This document shows, piece after piece, positions 61,901 to 64,000 of a DNA stretch of 64,000 nt (positions are counted from its first letter, which is position 1; the number at the start of each line of letters is the position of its first letter). Source of the DNA: Macrosoma leucophasiata (Eukaryota > Arthropoda > Insecta > Lepidoptera > Hedylidae); NCBI GenBank assembly GCA_036365455.1, contig JAWQUS010000003.1, positions 1,322,001 through 1,386,000 of the forward strand, given 5' to 3'. Under the pieces are notes generated by a model, which searched no databases, was not told the origin of the DNA, and worked only from the letters and a program-made list of their open reading frames with translations. A program made the position numbers and the translations under genes.

Positions 61901-63239
61901 AGTTCGGTAAGGACAAACATATTTATTTAATTTTTGAACTGTTGGAACTTTGGGAGAGATAGTGTTGATGCATTATTGTCAATCAACTGCCTCAGTAGCT
62001 TTTTTATGTCAAAGGATTGACAGACAAGCAGACGGGCCACCTGATGGAAAGGTTACCGTCGCCTATGAATATTTGCAACACCAGGGGAGTTGCCAACGCG
62101 CTGTCAGCCCTGAAAAACTCTTTTGACGTCAGTTTTGGAGAACTCCATAGTAATTACTAGCGTAGTCGTAGCAGGTCACTATTACTACCCTGGGGTCCTG
62201 GGGTCGATTCCCGGGTCGGGGATATCTGAGATGACAATGTAAAATCCTTTATCTCTGGTTCTATTGTGGTTTTTAATTTTCTGGAAGTTTCATAGTACCT
62301 CGGAGTTTGGTAATGTACCCGGTGATGACAACAGCCATCTGTTTCTTGAGCCAAAACGTAACCGGCCAATCGTGGTCGTTTGTATGTATGCTTGAATGCA
62401 TGCATTTACTTACCTCAGAAAAAGCATGAAATCTACATGTTCTATACACTCTTCCGTCATTCAATCCTCAGTGAGTCGAGTGCAGATGAACTGAGCGACG
62501 AGGAAGACTCGTCAGCGCCGGAGCAGAGTGAGGTGGAAGTGGAGATCGAGGGCAGCGAACGAGAGGAGAAGCACGCGGCGTACGATGGAGACGATAGGAG
62601 AGACGAACACAAGACTGTCACTTTGCAGGTCAGTGTGTTGCGTTGCAAATATCTCGATGTGTGGGTTATAGTAATGAGGTGTGTTACGTGAGCGACGAAT
62701 ACGACGACGACGACACGACGCGACACGACACGACACGACACGATGCTACACGCGACAATTATCCGTGTAGTGTCGTCATAACTACTCGAATCATGGAGAA
62801 AAAAAGAAGATCGCAAGCAGGGCCGTTGAGTTGTTCATATTCGTCTTGTTGGCAGCGTCGCGTCGCGTCGTATTCGTCGTGTAAGCAGGACACTGTGCAA
62901 AAGATATCGCGCGATAGTAGGAGGCGAGCGAAACGGGGATACGTGCCGGAGACATGACATGTGTACTATTTATTTGATTTTAATCCTATTTTTAAATATC
63001 AGTAACATAAGCCAATAAATTTTAGGAGCCAGAACACGAAGACAGCGTGGATTCCTGTCCCGAAGAGAACAAACTGTGCACCTACATATCGCTCGAAGCG
63101 CGTTCTCCACTGAACGCCACCATAGCCCCCGGCGGCGCCCGAGCGCTGCGTACGCTGGGCGCGGCATTGGCCGACCGCAACGCCGTCGTCACCGCCATCG
63201 TCACCGCCAACAATGGCTTGCAGCTTGTTAACGATATTG
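27707..63239 (+). CDS. Vps13: Vps13 (VPS13A/C-type bridge-like lipid transfer protein), 32 coding exons, 3' end outside window
   Basis: Vps13 forms a long hydrophobic groove that moves bulk lipid between organelles at contact sites. The start MFEGAVAGILNRLLGKYV is the chorein N-terminus. NVGIFSGNVNLQDLKLK and the following LPIDVKIGTIGRINLQIPW match the VPS13A/C subtype rather than B or D. Summed exons total 6,394 nt, about 2,131 codons, and the reading phase is consistent at every junction. The family is usually 3,100-3,700 aa, so the VAB, APT1 and C-terminal parts must lie to the right. Exon coordinates and domain content are given in the six segment entries. Introns are GT..AG and carry most of the window's SINEs. 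Odd points: glycine-rich expansions (exons 17, 19), a 186-bp tandem repeat over the exon 25 donor, and a LINE tail at the exon 23 acceptor. Splice sites are read by eye; no transcript evidence is available. Confidence 0.93.
27910..28485 (-). repeat. Short RTE-related repeat interrupted by a SINE-like repeat
   Basis: CTGGACAAAGCCTGCCCCAA (27938) is the 3' end. The rest, CGCCACGCTTGGCAGACGG to CGTCACATCCCGACGC, resumes at about 28268. Between lies an inverted SINE-like copy (27997-28262). Vps13 intron 1. Confidence 0.75.
30318..30500 (+). repeat. Dispersed (GTCT)n ... ACCGATTTCAATG repeat, copy 3
   Basis: CTACTAATATTATAAATGCG to CATCCACGCGGGCGGAGCCG and AACAGCTAGT. Vps13 intron 3. Confidence 0.75.
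30855..31110 (-). repeat. GTAGAGCTC-family SINE-like repeat, diverged
   Basis: TCATGAAGTGGGAAACAAAC to CAAGTAGAGCTCCGTCACTG in inverse orientation. Vps13 intron 4. Confidence 0.6.
31451..31655 (+). repeat. tRNA-derived SINE copy 2 with a palindromic head
   Basis: TTACCGCTGCATTACC and GGTAATGCAGCGGTAA form a perfect 16-bp hairpin. It is followed by GACCGCTTGATCCGAGGGTC, a B-box-like GGGTTCAGATCC, then ACAGATATTTGTTTCGGCTC and a GTGTACAAC block shared with 4808-4985. Vps13 intron 4. Confidence 0.65.
32350..40217 (+). CDS. Vps13: Vps13 exons 6-14: lipid-groove (RBG) region
   Basis: Exons: 32350-32596, 33285-33415, 34006-34206, 35115-35323, 36377-36521, 37290-37426, 37897-38166, 39102-39280, 39988-40217. 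Recognisable blocks include EFDWWKP (exon 6), EHKLNLTLANCSLTLM (7), VINFFQTRSMS with an alanine/glycine-rich GC patch and FHVNVDLRAPCVVLPEY (9), IGRVMVIDVSRILIK (10), SEWNEPWRECRKLGDSELHLVPRI (11, cf. VGDNWREARKLS in VPS13A), YKLNISLSSLKLNLSERII with acidic EDLEDPELMETFD (12), LSDEEVEEYARSVDLPGFDD (13) and GEIVINLHSSSEPIDRPYIMLSV (14). These are repeating beta-groove modules. Exon 9 sits between two minus-strand non-LTR fragments, and a 396-bp MITE ends 43 bp before exon 13. Confidence 0.9.
32886..33150. mobile_element. MITE, second copy of the 1222-1493 family
   Basis: GAGCAACGCCGGAGGGGAGG at the left, CTCCCCTCCGGTGTTGCTC at the right. The interior GGCCCATTTGGGCTTGTACT is inverted relative to copy 1. 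Vps13 intron 6. Confidence 0.75.
33660..33945 (-). repeat. GTAGAGCTC-family SINE-like repeat, full length
   Basis: TTTTTTTATGCAATGGAAGT to CGTCACTGGAGCTCTACCAC. Vps13 intron 7. Confidence 0.8.
34750..35080 (-). repeat. Non-LTR retrotransposon C-terminal fragment
   Basis: The minus strand, with shifts, gives FTPLGFMSNSF, AIKLWNMMPLHIRK and PFKFAFKRKL, the usual end of jockey-like reverse transcriptases. It stops just short of Vps13 exon 9. Confidence 0.6.
35335..35690 (+). repeat. Lepidopteran dispersed repeat (CGACGGCTTAACGTGCCCTC)
   Basis: CCACCGCCGGGCACGAG, then CACGCTGCTCCAATGCGGAT and GGGACCGACGGCTTAACGTG then CCCTCCGAAGCACGG. These are landmarks of a repeat seen often in moth genomes. 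Vps13 intron 9. Confidence 0.6.
35925..36165 (-). repeat. Non-LTR reverse transcriptase fragment
   Basis: The minus strand reads GVPQG then ILGPFLFLVYINDF, with FADD visible as FVRG/ADDI after a shift (about 36025). Jockey-like group. Confidence 0.65.
36567..36846 (+). repeat. GTAGAGCTC-family SINE-like repeat, full length
   Basis: CTGGTGGTAGAGCTCCAGTG to GACACATTCATTACATAAAA. Vps13 intron 10. Confidence 0.8.
38433..38566. mobile_element. MITE with long CTGGGTTGCACC inverted repeats
   Basis: Left CTGGGTTGCACCAAGATATT and right AATATGATGGTGCAACCCAG pair. The arms run on through AAAGTTATTGTAACATTTCAC, about 45 bp with few mismatches. 134 bp. Vps13 intron 12. Confidence 0.8.
38663..39058. mobile_element. 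396-bp GC-rich MITE with ~48-bp terminal inverted repeats
   Basis: AGGCTGGTTTTAGTCTTACG at the left, CGTAAGACTAAAACCAGCCT at the right; the first 26 bp are exact, then one mismatch to about 48 bp. Subterminal TCAGCGCTGA palindromes recur. It ends 43 bp upstream of Vps13 exon 13, and its end repeats as AAAACCAGCCT just after. Confidence 0.85.
39597..39905 (-). repeat. Non-LTR retrotransposon 3' fragment (family B)
   Basis: Encodes MKKGMLRWFGHIERMSNERM, TKQIYNANVDGCRGPGRPRL and LSDGGVKSLRNRRACMKRMM on the minus strand. Better preserved than the copies at 4255-4500 and 63340-63550. Vps13 intron 13. Confidence 0.8.
40300..40460 (+). repeat. CR1-like retrotransposon 3'UTR
   Basis: CTGGAAGAGATCGCTTTCAG then CGATAAGACCGCCTGGTTGT, ending GTACAATAAAGAATATTCTA with TATTCTAT-type short repeats. 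This is a familiar moth CR1-type 3' end. Vps13 intron 14. Confidence 0.7.
40997..55534 (+). CDS. Vps13: Vps13 exons 15-24: groove region with glycine-rich insertions
   Basis: Exons: 40997-41139, 42513-42644, 43273-43525, 44216-44395, 44988-45143, 45334-45400, 46166-46323, 46709-46910, 52202-52313, 55316-55534. Exon 17 starts with a CG-rich stretch giving many Gly/Asp residues before normal groove sequence (VFRANDRLIFKLYLGSLQL). Exon 19 contains Gly-Gly-Ala-Val repeats, then ARSAPATLTLAIE; exon 20 IHAPVLLMPQKASSPNLLVLNMG matches the family's IKAPVVVIPQSPxSxNxFVADFG. Exon 24 gives RFTLEGIELKLFSD. Intron 22 (46911-52201) holds a mariner copy and a 3.6-kb non-LTR element. All junction phases agree. 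The glycine tracts look like microsatellite growth inside exons; they may be real or partly assembly error. Confidence 0.88.
41218..41408 (-). repeat. GTAGAGCTC-family SINE-like repeat, partial
   Basis: TTTTATGTAATGGAAGTGGC to CATTACCATTTAGCGGCAAG. The head end is missing. Vps13 intron 15. Confidence 0.75.
41430..41725 (-). repeat. Short RTE-related repeat
   Basis: TACTGCTGGACAAAGCCTTC to GATGGGGTAGTCACGCCCTG, inverse orientation. Vps13 intron 15. Confidence 0.7.
41867..41942 (-). tRNA. tRNA-like sequence with intact A and B boxes (tRNA gene, pseudogene or SINE head)
   Basis: On the minus strand it folds as a tRNA: acceptor GCTTCAG with CTGAAGT, D arm GCTC/GAGC, T arm GCGAG-TTCGAGT-CTCGC, and an anticodon-arm CTGG/CCAG with loop CTAGATT, which does not give a convincing anticodon. 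A T6 run follows just 3', like a Pol III terminator. A broken foldback copy lies at 42170-42270 with the same flanks, so it is probably part of a repeat. Confidence 0.45.
42092..42285. repeat. Duplicated tRNA-like segment forming a foldback
   Basis: 42094-42178 repeats 41792-41873 almost exactly, then TACTGGGAATCTAGTC turns back at TAGTCTAGCT into GACTAGATTCCCAGTAGGTC and TTTTTTCTTTCCATTTTC, an inverted half-copy. Confidence 0.75.
42295..42475 (+). repeat. Dispersed repeat, partial copy of the 745-965 family
   Basis: GCTACGAACCCTCTGCTATT, CCTCGATAAATAGGGCTATC, CAGTTGTTCCTGATATTAGC. Ends 38 bp before exon 16. Confidence 0.65.
42705..42900 (+). repeat. GCAGACGGGCCACCTGATGG repeat family, copy 1
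   Basis: Shares AGCAGACGGGCCAACTGATG, TTTGCAACACCACCGAAG and AACGCCAGTTTTGAA with copies at 45975-46125 and 62005-62150. SINE-like, about 150 bp, no open frame. Confidence 0.65.
43549..43620 (+). repeat. Degenerate tRNA-Tyr-like sequence
   Basis: CCTTCGATAGATCAGTTGGT then AGAGCGACAGG, GCGGGTTCCAGTCTCGTCTG and a T7 run. The 5' half resembles insect tRNA-Tyr (CCTTCGATAGCTCAGTTGG), but the anticodon arm is short and acceptor pairing is lost. A SINE head or pseudogene, 23 bp after the exon 17 donor. Confidence 0.6.
43685..43850. mobile_element. MITE with TTTTACGTGACAACGTC ends
   Basis: TTTTACGTGACAACGTCTT (about 43692) and AAGACGTTGTCACGTAAAA (about 43831) are exact inverted repeats of 19 bp around a GC-rich middle. 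Vps13 intron 17. Confidence 0.75.
43882..44035 (+). repeat. SINE-like repeat, divergent partial copy
   Basis: TTCCTGTGTAGGAGGTCGAA and GTGTTCAACACTATCGTGTT are family landmarks (GTAGAGTTCC subfamily). Confidence 0.55.
45495..45690 (-). repeat. RTE-like 3' end
   Basis: GGCCGAAAGACGTCCACTGC, CAAAGATTGCCACAACCGAC and GACTGCCCGCAACCCTCACC are the inverse of the RTE 3' end. Vps13 intron 20; a similar piece lies at 46485-46600 in intron 21. Confidence 0.7.
45735..45972 (-). repeat. GTAGAGCTC-family SINE-like repeat, diverged
   Basis: TGATGGTAAGTCATAGTGTA to CCCTCGAGCTCCATTACAAA. Vps13 intron 20. Confidence 0.6.
45975..46125 (+). repeat. GCAGACGGGCCACCTGATGG repeat family, copy 2
   Basis: GACAGACAAGCACACGGACC, CATTTGCAACACCAGGGGAG and AACGCGCTGCCAGACCTGAA. 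Confidence 0.65.
46925..47208 (-). repeat. Short RTE-related repeat, near full length
   Basis: GATCATCATCATCTCTCCAG (3' end with GAT repeats) to GAGTCGTCACTTCCCGAC (5' end). The best example of the non-autonomous unit: RTE 5' and 3' ends joined in about 280 bp. Confidence 0.75.
47326..48569 (-). mobile_element. Mariner copy 2, one end truncated
   Basis: The right TIR (GACTTTTTCCTCAACCTA, to about 48569) is present. The other end stops in AAACATTTTTTAATATAG without its TIR, about 40 bp short. Otherwise colinear with copy 1. Vps13 intron 22. Confidence 0.85.
47363..48390 (-). pseudogene. Mariner transposase (copy 2), one frameshift near the N-terminus
   Basis: 304 codons are open (48277 to 47363): VRVARIWFKRFQSGNFDVKD, LRIDHKTVLAHLKKAG, ITGDEKWITYD, VFRHDNARPHTS, PPYSPDLAPSDFHLF. 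The D,D34D triad is intact. Upstream, MSESNEEIRYILKFYYKKGK is in another frame because one base is lost at the A/T run near 48302-48310. Fewer lesions than copy 1; full-length family members are about 345 aa. Confidence 0.88.
48597..49100 (+). CDS. Non-LTR ORF1, C-terminal part
   Basis: 167 codons, rich in Lys and Glu at first, then a compact domain: HLHVWRLHPDTTSEVLTDYV, ITVEKITHKTQRDYASFRIR, and WPVNTEFTEWIWFRK. This resembles the RRM-like nucleic-acid-binding domain of ORF1 proteins of CR1-type elements. The N-terminus is missing because the element is 5'-truncated. The stop at 49098 lies within the overlapping start of ORF2. Confidence 0.7.
   Translation: MNASAHNGNKGVATKSPNTPMVTGGPGGQKITETRKQKENENKDWTLVKNKNEKRLSKEVKKGQSIVVSAIKATERKKHLHVWRLHPDTTSEVLTDYVKKVCQTEIITVEKITHKTQRDYASFRIRVPESMYDTLCQPEVWPVNTEFTEWIWFRKSATRSNKLEETK
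49111..51993 (+). CDS. Non-LTR ORF2: APE endonuclease plus reverse transcriptase, intact
   Basis: About 960 codons with no break. Endonuclease blocks: FYQNVRGLRTKLDEF (1-15), LFAVTETG (28-35), GGALLVATHR (62-71), VIGDFNLHS (145-153). Reverse transcriptase: KPKRSAGPDGIPAFLFKDC (about 466-484), VSGYRPVAVLSTPAKVFES, QQHGFRPSKSTASNL, AIYFDFKKAFDSVNND, GVSQGSNLGPLEFIIMVND and the catalytic LLFADDLKLIYE (about 674). No ATG opens the frame: it is open through the ORF1 stop, so translation by frameshift or reinitiation is inferred. Glu replaces the usual Leu in GPLEFII, and SNL the usual SVL, so activity is uncertain. Confidence 0.88.
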   Translation: MFYQNVRGLRTKLDEFKTSILSIDADLFAVTETGCYEAIHDAEIIPSGYQIVRCDRSDGRKHGGALLVATHRVELRIIQIPHDVDIDSRCFELITASVHNSADSKLLFVCCVIYIPPGSSENEYMVLFGIIEKICCKYRQLIVIGDFNLHSCSINVVNYFEYLMSFCEFTQSNEVQNCSGRQLDLVLTVGLRGQVRVLPADEVLVLVDPYHPPLRVCIPISASQLSSRLPHNNSDDKHSDTYGNQLKWNFRKANFSLLYSLFITADWSAVYDSQDPEVCLQYFYEIIYSILDQCVPRKKSSNTIFKYPEWYTSDIINNIKVKATLHKQYKKSKSQCDYNAFSLYRANIKLAITQAYELHRDRLQVQFKEDPKSFWLHINNSKRSINKQKIIKNGVILSDIESANEFAEYFKSVYSTRQAELDVQAAAAAGGSSSQRVHVSHLTLSEVQRALAKLKPKRSAGPDGIPAFLFKDCNRLLAAPLLHIFNICLQEAYFPSYWKVTRVIPVPKGKAGSDVSGYRPVAVLSTPAKVFESSIHKCIYEQIQSYLVDQQHGFRPSKSTASNLLSFITYVVPKLDSGTQVDAIYFDFKKAFDSVNNDVLLLKLSRMGFTPHLLQFFASYMEDRQQFVEYAGCESQLYFTRSGVSQGSNLGPLEFIIMVNDLPEVINHASCLLFADDLKLIYEVKDRNDCELLQSDIDSVVEWSRANYLCFNESKCSMMTYSRSLTPIKFEYKMDAVPLKRISKVRDLGVIMTDQLVFREHVIDVCKKAYRNLGFVLRQVHTFTNINAVKALYDTLVRSHLEFNAVVWAPHEAKYTAMIERIQNKFTRYLYLKLYGVHPFYPLMYPTLFVLGMVGYNQVEVRQKFALALIFFKVIRGKVTDANILSIMNLAVPDNYASRRRRPKLFMIPRGRTSIVNKAPLTRTLSILNDVAELTDLFSCSLCEFTRVTHYVICYGATSK
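52352..52605. mobile_element. Palindromic MITE (CGTAGAGCG family), with an insertion
   Basis: TTGCACATCGACCTTAAGGA to GGATCGATGTGCAATATATC. An extra segment sits near 52440-52490. Vps13 intron 23. Confidence 0.75.
52606..53690. other. Vps13 intron 23 part, no feature recognised
   Basis: AT-rich, with scattered CCACCAAAATT words at 53080-53120. No repeat family or exon is recognised. Confidence 0.4.
53690..54605 (+). pseudogene. Non-LTR reverse transcriptase fragment (family B), frameshifted
   Basis: Starts inside the palm domain (NCLLYADDAVIVSSTPSGLQ), continues KGLQLNVNKTKVLVFERDEQ, VDEIVYLGCAFSKDGRYTT, LYGNESWVCRKEHESKLNAV and KKGMLQWFGHIEIMSNE to a stop at 54372. A short GAATGAG duplication shifts the frame; it resumes MTKQIYNANVDGCRGPGRPR to the end. 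5'-truncated; inactive. Confidence 0.85.
54606..54888 (+). repeat. GTAGAGCTC-family SINE-like repeat
   Basis: TAGAGCTCCGTTGACGTTGT to TGCCACTTCCATTACATATA. Joined directly to the end of the family B fragment. Confidence 0.75.
55107..55252. mobile_element. MITE with CCCCCTTATTCATAAACGTA ends and TAA target duplication
   Basis: CCCCCTTATTCATAAACGTA and TACGTTTATAAATAAGGGGG are inverted and flanked by TAA at 55104-55106 and 55253-55255. A TWA duplication suggests PIF/Harbinger. 146 bp. It ends 63 bp before exon 24. Confidence 0.75.
55620..55980 (-). pseudogene. Coiled-coil ORF, probably retrotransposon ORF1 remnant
   Basis: The minus strand encodes ALRNKRSREDLDMDRLDVFK, NMLQNMLQTQANEIKKI and a heptad-rich FKKRIEKLELQNKKDRDYIV, ending at 55623. 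Upstream, NYTTPPTM in another frame suggests one shifted base. The composition fits the coiled-coil part of a transposon ORF1. Not recognised as a host gene. Vps13 intron 24. Confidence 0.5.
56100..56400. repeat. CGTAGC-rich patch and possible SINE head
   Basis: GCGTAGCTTCTGCGTAGTAC and GTGTAGCAGGTCACTCGTAG echo words of the 65-bp array at 25088-25590. TGGCTCAGTGGTTTGCGG and GATCGAATCCCAG at 56273-56330 look like tRNA A and B boxes. Confidence 0.4.
56790..56850 (+). repeat. GATTCCGACAAAATGATAAC dispersed repeat end, copy 2
   Basis: Matches 16200-16300 through AAGTCGGTTAAAAATCG. Confidence 0.55.
56924..57123 (+). CDS. Vps13: Vps13 exon 25, with donor inside a 186-bp tandem repeat
   Basis: The exon follows a TCGCAG acceptor and reads IFQSQGGEWSARGPQGISVV, then RPPLLDASLRRSAGAATADL, LRLDRTRLNLALPFLLQLAR and TLLMAMPG before G|GTCAGT at 57123. 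The split Arg codon with exon 24 (AG|G) and the split Gly codon with exon 26 (G|GC) both fit. The last 94 bp of the exon plus 92 bp of intron are repeated four times (57030-57773), giving equal donors ending at 57123, 57309, 57495 and 57681. Use of a later donor would add 62, 124 or 186 in-frame residues. The first donor is chosen because it gives the expected protein without translated intron; this is an inference. Confidence 0.8.
57030..57773 (+). repeat. Four 186-bp tandem units spanning exon 25 end and its donor
   Basis: Unit starts at 57030, 57216, 57402 and 57588; the next partial begins 57774. Units are nearly identical. Each has 94 bp of exon (DLRLDRTRLNLALPFLLQLA, MAMPG) and 92 bp of intron (GTCAGTGTCCAGTGTATAGG onward). 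186 is divisible by 3 and the intron part has no stop in the exon frame, so the frame stays open to 57812. Confidence 0.95.
58081..60869 (+). CDS. Vps13: Vps13 exons 26-29
   Basis: Exons: 58081-58197, 58887-59249, 59700-59971, 60696-60869. Exon 26 encodes a Gly/Ser-rich linker (GYVGESGGRSSRARPAS, SSGYYSAG) unlike typical groove modules and perhaps lineage-specific. Exon 27 has IQCRQPEVMFFTDLTKTEGHALLLRTEL and KPCDVEFSKSFK, matching the family's NPEIVFVADMTKADAPALVI and LQPCDLFYQ. Exon 28 has KDEDLWSPKKISPY and VPRVRLMFEIELEVRVPLLVVK. Exon 29 has LQNWSRQLQGSGWMSLVASAYNDHLDAWEPLIEPIVED, the family's W..L......YYN..F..WEPLLEP block just ahead of the VAB region. Exon junction phases are consistent. 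Confidence 0.9.
58510..58625 (+). repeat. SINE-like repeat, 3' part
   Basis: TATGTCTCAGGGGTGGCAAC, GCATCTGCATTTTGACCTC and CATCACTTAACATCAATGTG. Vps13 intron 26. Confidence 0.65.
60028..60300 (+). repeat. Short RTE-related repeat
   Basis: GTCGGCGTCGGGATGTGATG to GTCCAACCGTGGACGTGTTT and GGCTGAGATGACGAT. Vps13 intron 28. Confidence 0.75.
60960..61230 (-). repeat. GTAGAGCTC-family SINE-like repeat, full length
   Basis: GGGTGGCAAACAAGCATGCA to CACTGGAGCTCTACCACCAC. Next to a second copy of the other subfamily. Confidence 0.8.
61232..61462 (-). repeat. SINE-like repeat, GTAGAGTTCC subfamily, tandem to the previous copy
   Basis: TTGATGTTAAGTGATGACTG to CCCTCCTACACTCACACTCT. The two subfamilies lie head to tail in Vps13 intron 29. 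Confidence 0.7.
61523..63239 (+). CDS. Vps13: Vps13 exons 30-32: acidic linker and approach to VAB region
   Basis: Exons: 61523-61845, 62472-62628, 63026-63239. Exons 30 and 31 encode a polar and acidic linker: basic RTKKPKKRPGFESETSADE, then DLDESDSENEQCED, then DELSDEEDSSAPEQSEVEVE and DGDDRRDEHK. Such a long acidic stretch looks intrinsically disordered and could be a regulatory or phosphorylation-rich insert; that role is inference. Exon 32 has EENKLCTYISLEARSPLNA and ALRTLGAALADRNAVVTAIV, then LQLVNDIG before G|GTGAGT (63239, phase 1). The gene continues past the window. Decayed copies of the exon 32 end follow in the next intron. Confidence 0.85.
62005..62150 (+). repeat. GCAGACGGGCCACCTGATGG repeat family, copy 3
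   Basis: GACAGACAAGCAGACGGGCC, TTTGCAACACCAGGGGAGTT and AACGCGCTGTCAGCCCTGAA. Vps13 intron 30. Confidence 0.7.
62690..62885. repeat. Inverted CGACGAATACGACG arms around a CGACA microsatellite
   Basis: GCGACGAATACGACGACG at 62693 and CGCGTCGTATTCGTCGTG at about 62865-62882 are inverted. The left arm expands into (ACACG)n. Probably a MITE with microsatellite growth. Vps13 intron 31. Confidence 0.55.
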
Positions 63240-63339
63240 GTGAGTTGTGTCTAATAATATAATAATTGCTTGCTACAAAGCTTGAAGCGCTTTGCACTTT
63301 ATTCGCCGTACTTCGTATTAGTTCTCGGAAAAGCCGATC

Positions 63340-63550
63340 CGTGAGAGTGTGAAGCGCCAGATATCCCGGTCCTGACATACCTCCCGTGCTTCTTCTACAT
63401 TCATCATTCTCTTCATACATGCACGCCGATTCGTAATACTTTTGACCTCCACCCTCAGACAGTACTCGACCTGTTTGGTCATGGTAGGTCAGTCTTGGTC
63501 TTCCTGAGCCTCTGTAACCATCCTGCATTTATACGGAGAACATTCGCTCA
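63340..63550 (-). repeat. Non-LTR retrotransposon 3' fragment (family B), degenerate
   Basis: Encodes MQDGYRGSGRPRLTYHDQTG on the minus strand, with shifts. Splits two copies of the duplicated intron/exon segment described at 63586-64000. Confidence 0.7.
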
Positions 63551-63585
63551 CTGTCAGCGCTAACTTACGGGTTGTACGGGATGTA

Positions 63586-64000
63586 TCTACTTGTGGTTTG
63601 AAGCGCTTTCGTCACTAATCGTCTTATTAGCTTTGGGAACAGCTGCCAGTGCTGAGCGCGCCGTTGGCCAACCGCAACCCTGTCGTTACCCCGAAAAATG
63701 CACTGCAACTTGTAAATGCTATTGATGAGTGTTCCTGAGGAACAGCCCAAGACCTAGCCTATTTGTAACTTAAAAATGGTTTCTTCACTGAATGTCGTAT
63801 TTATTCCGATAAAAGCTGGAGCACTGTGAGCTTAGGCTGACCGAAGCGATGTAGTAACCGCAAACAATTTCCTGCATCTTGGTAAGATATTAGTAATTTG
63901 TACCTCCTTGTAACCTACATCATTTTCATCATAGAACGTCATATCAGCTGCAGGAAGCTTAATCGATTGCAACGATGTCGTTACATTAGTCTTCGTAGAG
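63586..64000 (+). pseudogene. Decayed tandem copies of Vps13 exon 32 and following intron
   Basis: 63647-63730 aligns with the end of exon 32: GCTGAGCGCGCCGTTGGCCA then ACCGCAACCCTGTCGTTACC, a 12-nt gap, then CACTGCAACTTGTAAATGCT. It translates as VLSAPLANRNPVVTPKNALQ then LVNAIDE, beside LGAALADRNAVVTAIV..LQLVNDIGE in exon 32; its donor has changed from GGTGAGT to GATGAGT. Weaker echoes follow at about 63819-63883 and 63955-63990. GTTTGAAGCGCTTT at 63597 repeats intron sequence at 63280. Confidence 0.65.

Noticed and set aside
62457..62816. Ser/Val-rich minus-strand frame
   Set aside because: Reverse of acidic exon 31 and of a CGACA microsatellite.

Overview
This is eukaryotic nuclear DNA, most likely from a moth or butterfly (Lepidoptera). 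Genes are split into short exons with GT..AG introns. The sequence between exons is AT-rich and packed with transposon debris of kinds common in Lepidoptera: RTE-like, CR1-like and other non-LTR elements, mariner copies, tRNA-derived SINEs and many MITEs. A multi-cysteine odorant-binding protein gene fits an insect. Nothing suggests a bacterium, plasmid or virus.

Four host genes are supported. (1) 5973-6221, minus strand: first coding exon of liprin-alpha; the rest lies beyond the left edge. (2) 7378-9797, plus: a complete three-exon TMEM183 gene, divergent from liprin-alpha. (3) 16483-20484, plus: a complete five-exon gene for a secreted atypical odorant-binding protein. (4) 27707-63239, plus: 32 coding exons, about 2,131 codons, of Vps13 (A/C type), the bridge-like lipid-transfer protein. 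It starts at the chorein N-terminus and continues past the right edge. Splice phases agree across every junction assigned, which is the main support for the models.

The rest is mobile DNA. Region 1-5,900: a palindromic MITE holding a hAT-like element that holds a deleted mariner, plus non-LTR 3' fragments and a SINE. Region 10,800-16,300: a mariner beside a frameshifted RTE-like element that carries two later insertions. Region 16,900-27,600: SINEs, MITEs and a 65-bp tandem array. Region 27,700-64,000: Vps13 introns with repeated copies of two SINE-like families, a second mariner, and a non-LTR element with an intact 960-codon ORF2 whose A-rich tail abuts a Vps13 splice acceptor.

The host genes do not form a pathway; they are neighbours. 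The most unusual observations are in Vps13: a 186-bp (62-codon) tandem repeat of an exon end with its splice donor; decayed tandem copies of the exon 32 end, one still open in frame; glycine-rich expansions in two exons; and the retrotransposon tail that replaces a polypyrimidine tract. No undescribed defence or gene system was found. All calls come from reading the sequence; no database search was run.
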